Shown here: positions 34,701 to 46,334 of the stretch, one piece after another
Layout of the letters: each line of letters begins with the position of its first letter
Position numbering within the stretch: the first letter of the stretch is position 1
Source of the DNA: Euphorbia lathyris
Taxonomy: Eukaryota > Streptophyta > Magnoliopsida > Malpighiales > Euphorbiaceae
Assembly: GCF_963576675.1 (NCBI RefSeq)
Contig: NC_088916.1
Span: 75,781,501 to 75,845,500 of the forward strand
Direction of reading: 5' to 3'
Length of the DNA: 64,000 nucleotides
The notes under the pieces: generated by a model
Databases searched by the model: none
What the model was told of the DNA's origin: nothing
Seen by the model: only the letters and a program-made list of their open reading frames with translations
Position numbers and translations under genes: made by a program

Positions 34701-37700
34701 ACAATTTGTGTAAGTGGATTGTGTTCGTGTTGTGTTAATTATTGGATAAGTGTTAAATGAGTCAACCCTAACCAACTCAAAAGATTGTGTCAATAGTGTC
34801 AACTTCATCGGGTTAGAATCATTTTTATCGTGTTCGCATATCACATATAATTTTACCATCTAAAGATGGTGATAATTAAACATATAAGAGGATATAGTGT
34901 GTTAATGGATCACAGAATCCAAACACAATTCAATCATACACATTCACCATGGAACAGCCTCTTTTTAATCGTCATGCAACTTTTATTGACTAATTGATAG
35001 CACCAACCAAACAACTCAGAGTTAGAGGTATACCATATGCTTAAGTAATAACAGGTGATGAACTTCGTAAAAACTCCATTTTGTTATCCATAACCATCTA
35101 AGTGTATATCTAGGAAGCACCGAAACTTCTAGAAGGTTAATGTACGAATATTGGACACTCCAACACTCCAAAATAAGTGTCCCCTCTTTTTTTCTCTTTT
35201 TTTAATATGAGGACATTTCAAGACATTTCTGGAACACTTTGAGGACAGTTTCTGAGTTAATTAAGTGGAATATAGTGAGTTTTTTTAATAATTTTACAAG
35301 AAAAAGGTTGATATATATAAAAAAAATCAAAATTTGATGAAAAGAATATAGCAGTCTCCTTTTTTTTGGTAGTTTAAATAGTTTGAAGTATTAAACGTTT
35401 CTTTTTTATAAATTAATGACTTATTATGGATGTTATTTATGGTTTACATTGACATATCAATATTATTTATGATATATATATATATAGGGTGTTCTCGCCG
35501 TACCCATCTCACATTTTATAAAAATACCATTTGCCGCACCCGCTTCCTAGGTGTATGCGTGTGTCTGTGCGAGATATATACCATGTTGGACGGAAGGTCA
35601 AGATATAGAATGCTGTGATCACTTGTTACACCAGCAACACTAGGCCCAAAAAGTTTCTGTAGTAAATATCTTGTTAAAACCTGCAAATTATAAACACCAA
35701 GCATTAGTACTTTACAGATCAATCCATAGCTCAACTGACAGCAATCCATCTACGACTGTCAATTTCTGACACCATAACACGACTTGAGAGACAACTCGCA
35801 TGACACGATCCGTTTGATACAATTATATTTTTGTCGCATTTTTATCATATATAATCATGCGGAGTATACATATCACATAACAATTGTGGAGTATATAAAT
35901 CACATAACACGATTATGACACGAAAATAACATGGTATTAAGGTAGTTTTAGTTCCATTAGAAAACCAAAGGGACACTTGTTAATATTCCAATAGTATACG
36001 AATTCACCTGAAACTTTAAGTTGAGGAAAAAATGAACACTAAACAGACCTCGAGTCCTACAAGGATTCAATTCTCTAAAGTAAACAAGGACAAAGGAACA
36101 GATTACAATAAATCAGATGAAATGCTAATTCCAAAATTGAATTAGAGGATATTTTCACAAACTTGGAATAGAGGATGTTTTAAGCAAAACTGTTTAGTTC
36201 TCAATAAGTAGACTAATGAAGCATTACAACTTAAAGCAATAGAAAATACAACATTCAAAATTTATTGAGCAACAGAGATTGTGAAGATTTCTCCACTAAA
36301 CTAACATGAAAGTGAAAGAAACCATATTAGGAATATGGCCTATGTTACACGGAAACCTATGAAGCACGGACTCTTCCCTGGGGTCGCCGTGGCCGAGTCG
36401 GACTCGCCGGACTCGGGGACTCGGCGGGGACACGGCGGGACACGGCCAGACACGGCGGTGACACGGCGGGGACACGGCCGGAAAATGGGACACGGATGGG
36501 GACACGGCTGGGGTAAAAAAAAGTTAAAAATTAGGGTTTTTTTTAAAATTTTTTTATAAAATTTAAGGATCAATTATGCAATTTGTCAAAAATTCTAAAT
36601 TATAATCTCTATCGCACGAATTAGAATTAGGTCTTCTTTCCTTCCTGCACAAATCGCGATTTCAACCCCTGTGCTGCGTACATCGCAGTTCTCCTAACAT
36701 CACGATTTCGTTTTTGTTTGGGAATAATCAGAAACAATTTCTTCTCTCCTGGGTTCTTCCTTCTCATGCGCTGCGATTTTTCTCCTGGGTTCTTCTTCTA
36801 ACATCACGATTCCGATTTGTGATTTAGCATGTTTTTTATATATTTTTATATCTAATATATATATAATTAATTATATAAAATTTGCCGTGTCCCCGCCGCA
36901 CCCGTGTCTCATATTTTCTAAAAATGCCGTTTGTCGTGTCCGCACCCGCGTCCGCACCCGTGTCCGTGCTTCATAGACGGAAACGGACATCGAGAAACAT
37001 TATTACTAGAAAAAATATAGCTAGGAAACAGTAATGGAATGAGGAAAAGTAAATGGCCGAAGAAGAGCAACACAACATGTTAAGAAAATGAATGCAATAG
37101 ACAAGTGGCTATAAAACTAATGTAAACTCAACAAAACACTGGATATTCGAAAAAATAACAAAATTCCTGAAGTCCTGTTTTGGCTTTAGGGCAATATTTT
37201 TCCAAAATTTTAAGGCCTCCAGCAATAGCAAAATGGCATGTTAACTTTCATAATAAAATCCCATGGAACTCAAATTTTATGTCCTAAAATAGCTATTTAT
37301 ACATAAGTCTAAAATACTCCACAAAGCCAAAAGTTAAATGCTGTTCTTACCCCAAGGATTCCAAAAACAGAGAGATAAAAGAGACATGATATTAAGTCCA
37401 ATATTGGCGGCAACACCATCGATGTCTCTTCATCCTGCACAGAGAAGTAACAGTTGTTTCACTAATCCAATGAAATGCAATAAACAAACACCAAGATTCA
37501 AATCATTACTAAAAGAAACAATTAAATGAACTCACTTGTTTTTTGTCCTTGGACACTATTGCATCAGTGGAAAGAGGAGATATAGTTCCTTCTGGCAACG
37601 GTGACACAGGGGATGATGTTGTATCGAAAATTGCAGAATCATGAGACCTCAAATTGTCCTCAGAAATGGGAAACACTACTCCATGCTCTGATGCATTATC

Positions 37701-37922
37701 AAAAGAAAAGCGAATGCTGCCACTCTCGCTGTGCCTTTTGCTATTAAGACACCTATCCCCAATATCACCTGCCTCTGAAACACTTTTACTTTCAACATCA
37801 TCATCAATTTGAAAAGATGCAGCTCGGGATAAACTTATAGAACCCCTTCTAAGTGAAGAACTTCTACTGCTTCTCCGAGATCCAGATAGATTCAGTATAA
37901 TATCATTATTCCCATTCTCCAT
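31731..37922 (-). CDS. FEX: Fluoride export protein, two CrcB domains, six coding exons
   Basis: Membrane protein of the CrcB/Fluc family that moves fluoride out of the cytosol. Coding exons in transcript order: 37922-37536, 37434-37351, 35680-35582, 34585-34393, 33394-32982, 31949-31731. All are GT-AG and in phase, giving 464 aa, close to other plant FEX proteins. Residues 1-129 are Ser/Arg-rich and probably cytosolic (SRRSSRSSSLRRGS). Domain 1 has LPSNMVGSFLMGWW and GLTTGYLGSVTTFSGW (about 217-232). Domain 2 has WVPFGTLIANVSAACIM and GFLGCLSTVSTFIAEY (about 407-423). The Asn in each helix start and the TTF/STF boxes are the channel signatures. In bacteria and some protists single-domain CrcB works as a dimer. 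Here two domains are fused, as in fungal and plant FEX. Introns contain hAT-like and foldback elements. No lesions seen. Confidence 0.94.
32450..32940. mobile_element. Foldback element in FEX intron 5
   Basis: Left CCCCTCAACTTAAGTCTTAC and AAAAGTCCTTCAACTTTGCA; right GTGAGGGGCCATAAAAAG and CCTAAGTTGAGGGGACATG. The arms are inverse to each other, with a non-coding centre that includes TTTCTCTCCCTTAATTTCTC. It lies directly beside exon 5 (ending at 32982). Confidence 0.65.
33990..34150. mobile_element. Short inverted-repeat element in FEX intron 4
   Basis: Left CATGTAGTAGTTTTCACCTG and ATCAGTGACTG; right GGTCAGTTGAAAACCACCG and TTAACCATG. Imperfect termini of about 30 bp with a GATCTAA pair inside. 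About 160 bp, MITE-like. Confidence 0.55.
35110..35550. mobile_element. hAT-like MITE (GAAGCACCG family), copy A
   Basis: Starts CTAGGAAGCACCGAAACTTC and ends GCCGCACCCGCTTCCTAG. The 8-bp flanks GTGTATAT (35102-35109) and GTGTATGC (35551-35558) match at 6 of 8. The right end lies 31 bp from the 5' splice site side of FEX exon 3. Shares the block TCTCACATTTTATAAAAATACC with copies at 36357 and 41901. Confidence 0.75.
36357..36976. mobile_element. hAT-like MITE (GAAGCACCG family), copy B, GC-rich arms
   Basis: Starts CTATGAAGCACGGACTC and ends CGTGTCCGTGCTTCATAG. Perfect 8-bp duplication ACGGAAAC at 36349-36356 and 36977-36984. The left arm holds an array of GGACACGGC units, mirrored on the right by GCCGTGTCC and CGCACCCG. 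Arg/Pro-rich frames in the arms are artefacts. Lies in FEX intron 2. Confidence 0.88.
37536..37922 (-). other. FEX: FEX coding exon 1, Ser/Arg-rich N-terminal region
   Basis: 129 codons from ATG 37922 to CAA followed by donor GTGAGT. Rich in Ser, Arg and Asp with several RxxS/SRRSS sites, no membrane segment. The sequence before the ATG reads CCTCAG-GTC, a good acceptor, so the first coding exon probably begins in the 5' UTR at 37925. Confidence 0.85.
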
Positions 37923-37925
37923 GAC

Positions 37926-40559
37926 CTGAGGCCAGATCAATTCATCAATTCATTGAATGTTTTTCAAATGTTGGAATGATAACATGATATTGATTTCAAA
38001 AACCAAGAAGATATGACAAAAACATGATGTAGTTGCTGACGAAGATGGTTTAGGATCATAGTAGCAAAAGTCAACCATTAATATAGGAACATGAGGACAC
38101 AAAAGACAAGTGCTGTAATATGCAGAAAATAATTAAAGAAATAAGATTAAAAAAAAGGAAGATAGATTAACAGAAGCATATATGGATTTTCTCCACCTAA
38201 TGCAAAGTATTTTTAATGTTATCACACTGTTATTGCTTCATTATAAAACCTGAAAATGACTAAATAAATAAATAAATGACTAAACCAGAACAATTACAAC
38301 AGAAAAAACAGCATTGAATTTCCAGAACAGACAAAAGATATTGTATCTATCCAAGTGATCAAGTTGAAAAAGACAAGAAACATGAGAAATTCGAAATAAC
38401 ACATCAATAGTTTGGGAAAAGATAGATTCTTTTTTCAAAAAAAAAAAAAAAAGATAGATGAAATACACTGAATGAAAAGAAAAAGATTAATGAATAATTA
38501 TCAACTAACCCAAATTATGAATTAAACAACAAAAGTTAATAGTAAGAATAAGAAGAATAAAAATGAGAAATGAAAGAGTGAATTTTGCAGCCCTAGAAGA
38601 AGAATGGTTCATTTATAGCCAAATACAGAGTTGTTTCAGTTGTTGAGGTTTTGAGGAGGCCTATGTTGCATTGTTTCTAAAAAAAAAGTAAAATTAAGAA
38701 ACGAAAAGAAATGGAAACAGAAACGTGGAACGCTAATGAAGAAGAGTTTATGCGCAACATAGGAGGAGGCTTACAAGTAAAAAAATTGTAACAAATACAT
38801 GATATTAGCACTGTAAAATGGGTTTAAAAAATTGTTTAACAAGAAATTACTGAAAAATAAAGGTAAGAGAATAATAATTTACATTAGACATATAATTCCA
38901 TAGGTAACAGAAAACCTCAAAATAAATTTCTGTAATAAAATTGGAGTTGTCAGTTGTCACAGCTGGAAAAGATAACACCAATAATACGATTACAGCTGAT
39001 TGATAATTCAAAGATGACCAAAAACCATTGGAAATAATTATCTATTAAAAAAAAAAAGCAAAAAGCAGTTTTCTGTTGAATTGTCAAAATCTCCTTTTCT
39101 AGTTCTCTTATGAGGTGTTTTCATGCATTAAACAAGCATGATCTTTATCTGATAATCAAGTATCATAAAAAGTTAATTCATATATCCATCCACTTGTAAA
39201 GTAACAATTTATTTCCCCCTGATTGCTAACTTCCAGAATTGGATACATGAGCTTCAATAATTTAAAATTAAATTAGCACAACCCTGAGAGAAATGACAGG
39301 CCCACAGAAAAAGAAATGGAATCTTAAAAGCATGGGTTATGGGTTGATTAAACTATTGAGTTACGTAAGCATCAAAATCTGATTTTCCACTAAATTATTG
39401 ATATTATAACTACTATTGTCCTATAGTGTTTAACGTATGATAAAGGAATCAAGTAATTTGTTCTGAAAACACCCTTAAACTATAAAATTAGGCAAATTTG
39501 AATAAATTTGCTTACAGTACTTCAAAGCATCTTCACTGTCTACAGGTATTCGATTACTGTAAACAAATGGGGTGAGTAACAAACGACTCACTCGCCCCAA
39601 AAAATACCTAAACAAGAGAATTGTCTCACATATATATAAGGAGCATATAGTTATGCCGCACGAAAATGAAAACAGAATCTGAAACAGAAACAGTAATAGA
39701 AATGGAAAAAAAAAACGGAAACACTAACGAAGAAGAGTTTCTGTGCAATACACATATAGCTTTTTAATTAAGCAATGTGGGATATCTAGCACGAAGCAAA
39801 TATACATGGGTAACCCAACATTGAATACAAGGTTCTGATACCTAATTCGCCCCAAAAGTTACCTCTCAAGAGGGGGATTATCTCATATCTATAAAAATTC
39901 ATATAGCTCCCTAATTAAGAAATATGGGATATCTAACAATTAGCATACATAAATTTATACCTTATAGGAAAAATGCCTAGAATATCAGGATCTCTTTGTA
40001 CACGATAAGAGCATTTTCAAGAGGGTGATTTGTTAGGTTGTTAAATTAGATTTTGAAGAGTATGTGATAAAATCCAATTCCAAAAGTCTCTTAGTTTTTC
40101 CTCAAATCAACTAAAAGTCCCGCTTCCCTTTTTTTCCTCTTTATTATTGAGGAGCTTCTTTCCCCTTTTTATTTTACTTTTATTAATAGTTTATTATTGA
40201 TGAGTATCTCTCCCCTCCCTTGATAATATAAGATTAGATAATAATTTTAGTACTAATAAATGAGCGAGTACGAGAAGTATTGTTGAAGATAACACGTATT
40301 TTAATGTCGTAAGTAATTAAAAGCCGAAATTGTTTATATTATTTTTAAAAGAAAAAGATTGAGCTCAACTAAACAATATAGGAGCATGAGTAGCTCAATA
40401 ACAAGCACTTCTCACATGTAGAAGAAACATATCAAACATAAGGAGCAAGATTATGCTAATTAATAAATAAAAACAAAAGTGTAAAACAATAAAAAAAAAT
40501 TGGAGACTTAATCATATTTCTTTAAGCCTCACTTTTGCAATAAAGCAAAAAGAGTTTAC
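37926..40559. other. FEX 5' UTR intron region, no other gene
   Basis: AT-rich, no coding frame of note. A GAGCATTTTCAAGAGGGTGA block at 40010 resembles the end of the MITE at 51056. Otherwise nothing recognised. Confidence 0.5.
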
Positions 40560-40664
40560 CTTCCCACAGTTCCAAGATGTGTCCTCCACTAGCAAAGCTA
40601 AATAAAGAGACAAGACAAAAGAGAAGCCCCCACTTATTGAATCTGATTGGGTATAATCTAAACC
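40560..40664 (-). other. FEX: Probable FEX 5' UTR exon 2
   Basis: Minus strand: acceptor ATGTATCAG before 40664 and donor GGGAAG-GTAAAC at 40560. Non-coding, with few repeats, unlike its AT-rich surroundings. Predicted by splice sites only. A transcript would decide. Confidence 0.4.
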
Positions 40665-40890
40665 CTGATACATGTTAAATAAAAATTGTATAAAGATCAG
40701 CTAAAAAGCGAACCATTTTTCATATTAAAGCAATTAATCATGTAAATACAGTAACCCATCCGCAATTAGTCAATGGAAGTTAAAGAAACATCATGATTAA
40801 CTTAAAAAGGTATTGCAATAAATCAATAACAGCCAGGAAACCAAAATTGATCCCCGAAAAAGATAGAAACTGAAAATAATGTCGACTGAC

Positions 40891-41100
40891 CTAAATTGGC
40901 AACTGAAAACAGCTCCGGAGAGAGAGAACCAGGGGAAGGCTTGAGGTCACTTGAAATAGAAGCGGATGAGTGTAAATCTGTGTTCCTAATTTTTATTTTC
41001 AAAGCTTGTTTAGCGTTTTCCGATACTCTTTCAAATTGAAACCATACAGAGGAAAAAGGAGGGGTAATTTTCAGTAGTTACCAAAACGGAGACGAATTCA
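40891..41100 (-). other. FEX: Probable FEX 5' UTR exon 1
   Basis: Minus strand: pyrimidine-rich leader (CTTCCCCTGGTTCTCTCTCT) ending GCCAATTTAG with donor GTCAGT. The upstream limit (transcription start) cannot be fixed. Inference from composition and donor. Confidence 0.35.
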
Positions 41101-41259
41101 GATGAGAAAACGAATACCATCGACTGTGCAATGAAATGTAGACAGTAGCGACTACGGTGGTTACTCGTTTTATGATTTTTTTTTTTTTCCGATGGAAGTT
41201 TTATGTTGTGGAGACGAAGATGGCCGTGTAATTCTTTTGATGTTTGGGTAGTTTGCATT

Positions 41260-41900
41260 TCTAGTCTAATTTTCAGTAACCAAAATGGGTTTCAAATAAT
41301 TTGATTTAAAATAATTTTTAAACTCATGTGAAGGAGATGAGAGAGGAACTATTGATGGTAAAAAAGAAAGGGGAAAATTATACAGAAATTCATATTCTAA
41401 CAAATATTTACAAGTCAAATCATAATTTTGGATTATGTCAAACTAGTAAAATCGGTATTTTTAATATATTTTAAGGATTATAATTTATAAATTAGAATTC
41501 TAGAATATATTTTCTAGGGTTTATGATGTATAAATTGAAGTCTATATTTTTTAAATTATGATGTAAAATCATGATATATAGAGAATAATTATATATTAAG
41601 AATTAAGTTTGGTGATATGACTTAGTTGTAATTTTGTACTTAATTATGATATTCATGTATTTGACCCAAAAGAAAAACCAATGATAGATAGAAGGCCAAA
41701 AGCATAATTAAGCCCAAACTTTATCGGGTTAAACATCTAAATGGGTTAATTAAGAAAATAATTCACCATTTAGGAAGGGTTAAAAATTATTTCTCTATAA
41801 AGGGCTGTTTTTTAATTTATATCGGTTACATAAGTTAAAAAACTTTTTTTCTAATTAAAAAGAAAATTTTATTAATGAAAGTCAGAATACAACGTAGAAC
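41260..41900. other. Intergenic sequence upstream of FEX
   Basis: AT-rich, no frames or repeats recognised. It should contain the distal FEX promoter. No clear TATA box was chosen. Confidence 0.4.
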
Positions 41901-42356
41901 CTATGAAGCACCGATACTTCTTGGAGGCCAACGTACGCGTATCTGATACTCCGAGTACGGGGACACTGCGGGATATGTACGGAACACGACTAGGAAGTAT
42001 CCCCTTTTTTCTTTTTTTTTCTAAGATTTGGGGATATGCGGGGACACACCGGGGATACTTTAAGGTTTTTTTTTATAACTTTGAAAGTATAGGGGTATTT
42101 TTAAAAAAACTCAGACAGTATAAGGATTAAAATTAAATAACCCCATCCCACTAGTATATTTGTGTTTTTATAATGACTTTGTGAATATGATTTGTGATTT
42201 ATGTATTGATCTATCTTTTGAATTTTTCATTATAAATGATATATATTATTAATTTTATATAAAATTTACCGTATCCCTACCATATCCGTATCTCATATTT
42301 TTTAGAAATATTGTTTGTCGTACTCGTATATGCATACCTGTATCGGTGCTTCATAT
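41901..42356. mobile_element. hAT-like MITE (GAAGCACCG family), copy C
   Basis: Starts CTATGAAGCACCGATACTTC and ends GTATCGGTGCTTCATAT. Perfect 8-bp duplication CGTAGAAC at 41893-41900 and 42357-42364. Interior shares GTACGGGGACACTGCGGG and TCTCATATTTTTTAGAAATA with copy B. Confidence 0.88.
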
Positions 42357-42978
42357 CGTAGAACAAATAAAATCAGGAAGTCTTAAAGATCATTCCATCA
42401 GTCCTTACATAGAGTAGGCAGCCCGAGCAAGCTTATGGACTATACTATTCGCAGAATGGCTAACGACATTAATACTAACGTCAATTAAAGAACTTAAAAG
42501 AGATTTGCACTCTTCTAATATAAAACCATAAACAGATCTATGGAAGATGATTAACTACCGTAGCAACATCTGATTTAATCTCACATCTTTCTAAACATTT
42601 ATTTTTTAACCAACTCAATGTTTCCCCTGAGAGAAGCTTAGAAAACGCACCACATAACTGTCCTTCGCTATTACGAAACACAGCCAGCCACAACCCTTAA
42701 CAAACCAGAACCCAGAATCAGAGAAGTATCAACATTTAACTTGTCAATCTAGGCAGGAGGTATGCACCATTTTAAAAAAAAAAAAACTTTTTTTTTAGCC
42801 ACAAAAAAAAATAAAAAAAAATAAAAAATAAAAGCTTATTTGAGTATTATGAATTTGAGTTCTTAATCTCAATTTCATAGTATATGAGGTAAATTAAAAT
42901 AAAATTGTATTCCAAAATAGAATATTTAAGAGAAAAACTTCTAATGGAGAAAATTGAAAATAAACTTTCATTCTTAAT

Positions 42979-43475
42979 GGTAAATTTCAAATAAAACTCC
43001 TGTGGTTTTAACTAATTTTCAAATAAAGGATTGTGGTTTACTTTTTGTCAAAATGAGGATTGAGGTTTCGCACTTGGATTAATGCTATTAAAACCATCTT
43101 TAACGACCTGAAAATGAAAATTTTCAAGAATTAAAGTTGTTCAATGTCATATTTTCTATGGAACTACATTTTCGATTTTCGAAAATCATCTTTTTTGGAA
43201 CTTTCTCTCTCTAAACATTAACTTTCTCTCTCTTTACCAAACTTCATCTAAATAATCTCAAAATAAAAAAGTTGAAGAATTAAAGTTGTTTAGAATATTA
43301 GTAGTTCTTAAAATATGTCATTTTTAAAGTCGTCAAAAGTGATTTTAATAGTATCAATCGAAAAAGTCCTTATTTTGCTAAAGTTAAAAACTTCAATCCT
43401 CGTTTTGACAAAAAGTAAACCACAATCCTTTATCTAAAAATTAGTGAAACCACAGGGGTTTTATTTGAAATTTAC
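42979..43475. mobile_element. Foldback family F element
   Basis: Left arm GGTAAATTTCAAATAAAACT, CCTGTGGTTTTAACTAATTT, CAAAATGAGGATTGAGG; right arm inverse, ending GGTTTTATTTGAAATTTACC. Arms about 130 bp with a non-coding centre. Target duplication not found. Confidence 0.75.
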
Positions 43476-43849
43476 CATAAAATTAATAATATAAAAAAAT
43501 GGCCATTAAATACAACTAGAATTTAATAAAAATAAATAAATTTTTAATATCCTCTCTACACCATAATTCCTAAGAACACTTTAAAATTTCTTAGTTTATT
43601 ATTCTAAAAATATTTAAAATATTAAGCATATATAATTTTGTCAAAAATATCATATTCGTATGCAGGTGTATAGACTGGGGTCTGGGGGCTCCAGACCCCT
43701 CCGGCCACCGGAACCACTTTGACTCTGGGTAGTTTCAGTTCCTTATCTCAATTTTTTTTTTCAGGGTGTTGAATTAGCCCCCCTCAAGATGACCCATTAA
43801 GTGTTAGCTTGTCCAAAATTTAAAATTTTAATATTTTAGGCTTATTAGG

Positions 43850-44040
43850 TACTCCCTAAATCCAAATTTCTAATTTTTTTTGCATCTCTAAATCCAAATT
43901 TCTATTTTTTTCTTGTTAGACCATTCTTAAATCCAAATTATTAATTTTTTGGTCTGGTAGATCCTCTCAAATCAAATTTTTTAATTTTTTTTTACATGTT
44001 CGGCCCTCCTTAAATCCAATTTTTTTTACATGTTAGGATT
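43850..44040. repeat. Degenerate tandem array of about 50-bp units
   Basis: At least four units with the core CTAAATCCAAATTTCTAATT followed by a T-run and a GTTAG/GGT spacer. Preceded at 43665-43720 by a GC-richer block (GGGGGCTCCAGACCCCTCC) that is itself an inverted repeat. Confidence 0.7.
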
Positions 44041-44121
44041 CTTAAACAAAATCTAGCTTAATTTTGAGAAATTGTACATTAATACTTAAAAATTGGTTCT
44101 TAAACACTCAAATTATAACAC

Positions 44122-44186
<65 letters not shown>
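44122..44186. repeat. (TA)n microsatellite, about 64 bp
   Basis: Uninterrupted TA repeat. Frames through it give Ile-Tyr repeats and are not genes. Confidence 0.95.
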
Positions 44187-44187
<1 letters not shown>

Positions 44188-44289
44188 AGCAAGTTCAATT
44201 TAGCAGGATTTTTTTTTTTTTTTTTACGAATGCATGTATAAAATCGACCCCCAAACGAGTAATCTTGTATTCGCCAATGTTCGTATGAG

Positions 44290-45090
44290 ATAAATTATGT
44301 TGTTATAACTTATATATAGAGAGAGAAAATGTTGAAGCTTAATGGATGAGGATTAAAGAGCAGTAAGCATCGTATGCATTGGTTGACAGGCACATTCATG
44401 GCCAGAAAATAAAGGGAAATTGATACAAGTCTCCTTTATTTATCTCTTAAATTTGGTAGATATTGCTTCTTGCACCACCATCCAATGTATTTTCAACAAT
44501 GTCCCATAAATAACTTCCTAATTTATTTTTATTTACTTCAACAACCCAAACGATGAGAAGATATCTCGTTAAATCTCTGAATTTGTTTAATATAATATGA
44601 CTAATCTGTTATTGTTATATAACTAGCTAAGAAAAGATTTGATCGAGTTGAAACATATATCATTTTAACCAAATCCAAAAGGTTAATAGATCACTTTAAA
44701 CAAATTCAAAAAAATTATAAATCATTTTTAGTGATATTTATATGAATCTCAATCAATTTTTTTTTAGATCAAGTTCAGATGACCTTGATATATTTAGCCA
44801 TTTTTTTCATTTATCACCAAACCGACCCGGTTAAATTGACCCAATCTCGTAAAAAGGAAGGTTTTTTTTCTTTTTAATAAATTATGGCTTTTCAAACTTT
44901 AAAAAAAAGTCGAAATAAAAAAATTTACCCTTTATCACAATTTTACTAACATCACAAACCAGCAAAGTATTTGTTTAATTAGTCCTTTATTTTTTTTAGT
45001 CACATGTAACCTCATTGGAATGTTGAAATTTGTTCTAAAATATTTTTTTAACCACAATTAATCTTAGGTGATCTCATTGAAATGTTGAAA
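44290..45090. other. Intergenic, no feature recognised
   Basis: AT-rich sequence between the TA repeat and the family D repeat. No gene and no repeat end found. Confidence 0.5.
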
Positions 45091-45094
45091 CTAT

Positions 45095-45600
45095 TAGAAT
45101 TGTAATCAAGTCGAGCTTTGGTCTACTCATGCTCGATTCAATAGAACATAAATAAGCTCAAACTCAACATTTTGTCGGTGAGTTGTTGGTAAACTGTTCA
45201 CGAGCTGCTCGTTTATTTGTTCACAAACTTTACTTTCAAACAACTCATTGAATCTATTTGTGAACTTTACTCGCAAATATCTCATTAATTATGTTCATTT
45301 GAAAAAAAAAAAAAAAAAAATCAACACAAAGCTAAAGTTAAATGCAAAACTTTCGTTCATATGCCTTTTCATAAAAATACAATTATTAAAAAAATAATCG
45401 AACCAAACTTACTCACAAACTCATTCGTTAACATTATAATCAAGTGTTTATTCATGAGCTTATAACTGAAAATGTTTGCAATCTCTCGAAATAGGTTTCA
45501 TCATACTTAACCTTAGCTTATTTGCGAATCGAAATGAACACAATCAAGCATTTATCAAACCGAACCAAATATCGAATCTTTCATAAACCGCTTAACTCAT
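45095..45600. mobile_element. Dispersed repeat family D, copy 2
   Basis: ATCAAGTCGAGCTTTGGTC, TGTTCACGAGCTGCTCG, AACTCATTGAATCTATTTG and, further on, AACCGAACCAAATATCG, in the same order as 28940-29470. Non-coding. Confidence 0.6.
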
Positions 45601-45807
45601 TTACAATCCTAAAAGCTATCATGTTTAGAGTACTTCTATCAAAAATAATAATAAAGCTACTTTTAAACCTTAACTGAATAACTTGGCAACCCCAATGACA
45701 AATTAGCCTTTGTTGTTCAAGATACTATAAAGATACAAGGGGGGAAAAGTGCCCATTTGATTTATTTACTTTTATCTGGTCTTTTTTTATATATCACTCT
45801 AAATAAG

Positions 45808-46334
45808 GGGTTAATTGCATGAATGTTCACTAAATTTTAAAATTAGGTTCCAAAATGTCACTGAATTTCATTTTTTTTCAATAAAATGAAATTCAATAAA
45901 ATCGTTTAATTATTAGTTTGTCATGTAAAAACAAAAAATTACCTAAATAATAACATGAAAATCACGTTAAAAATGAAGATTTTTACATATGACATTACAA
46001 TTGGACGACAAAAAAAAAAGAATATTATTTATTATTTACAAGAATTATATTTATTATTTACAAATGCTTGAAAATACTTATTTCTTTTATTTATCACGTG
46101 GTATACACCCGATTGCCACGTAACTGTCATGTTACATAACAAAGTTTTTTTCAACATTGTTGTCACATTACTATTATTCCAATGAATTTTTCAATATGAA
46201 CTGATTAGAATGACTTTATTAAAATAAAATAAAAAAACAAAATTCAATGACTTTATTGAAATAAAATAAAGTTTAGTGAACATTTCCCCGACAATTGACT
46301 CTAAAATTTAGTGATCATTGGTGCAACTTACCCG
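45808..46334. mobile_element. Foldback family E, copy 2
   Basis: Left GGTTAATTGCATGAATGTTC and ACTAAATTTTAAAATTAGG; right CTCTAAAATTTAGTGATC and TTGGTGCAACTTACCC. Internal TTTATTGAAATAAAATAAAG matches copy 1 at 30849. Confidence 0.7.

Noticed and set aside
36296..36573. Pro/Arg-rich frames on both strands
   Set aside because: They arise from the GGACACGGC repeats of the hAT-like MITE; no conserved domain.
24390..37922. FLS and FEX as a functional gene cluster
   Set aside because: Their roles (flavonol synthesis, fluoride export) are unrelated and 3 kb of repeats separates them; adjacency looks incidental.
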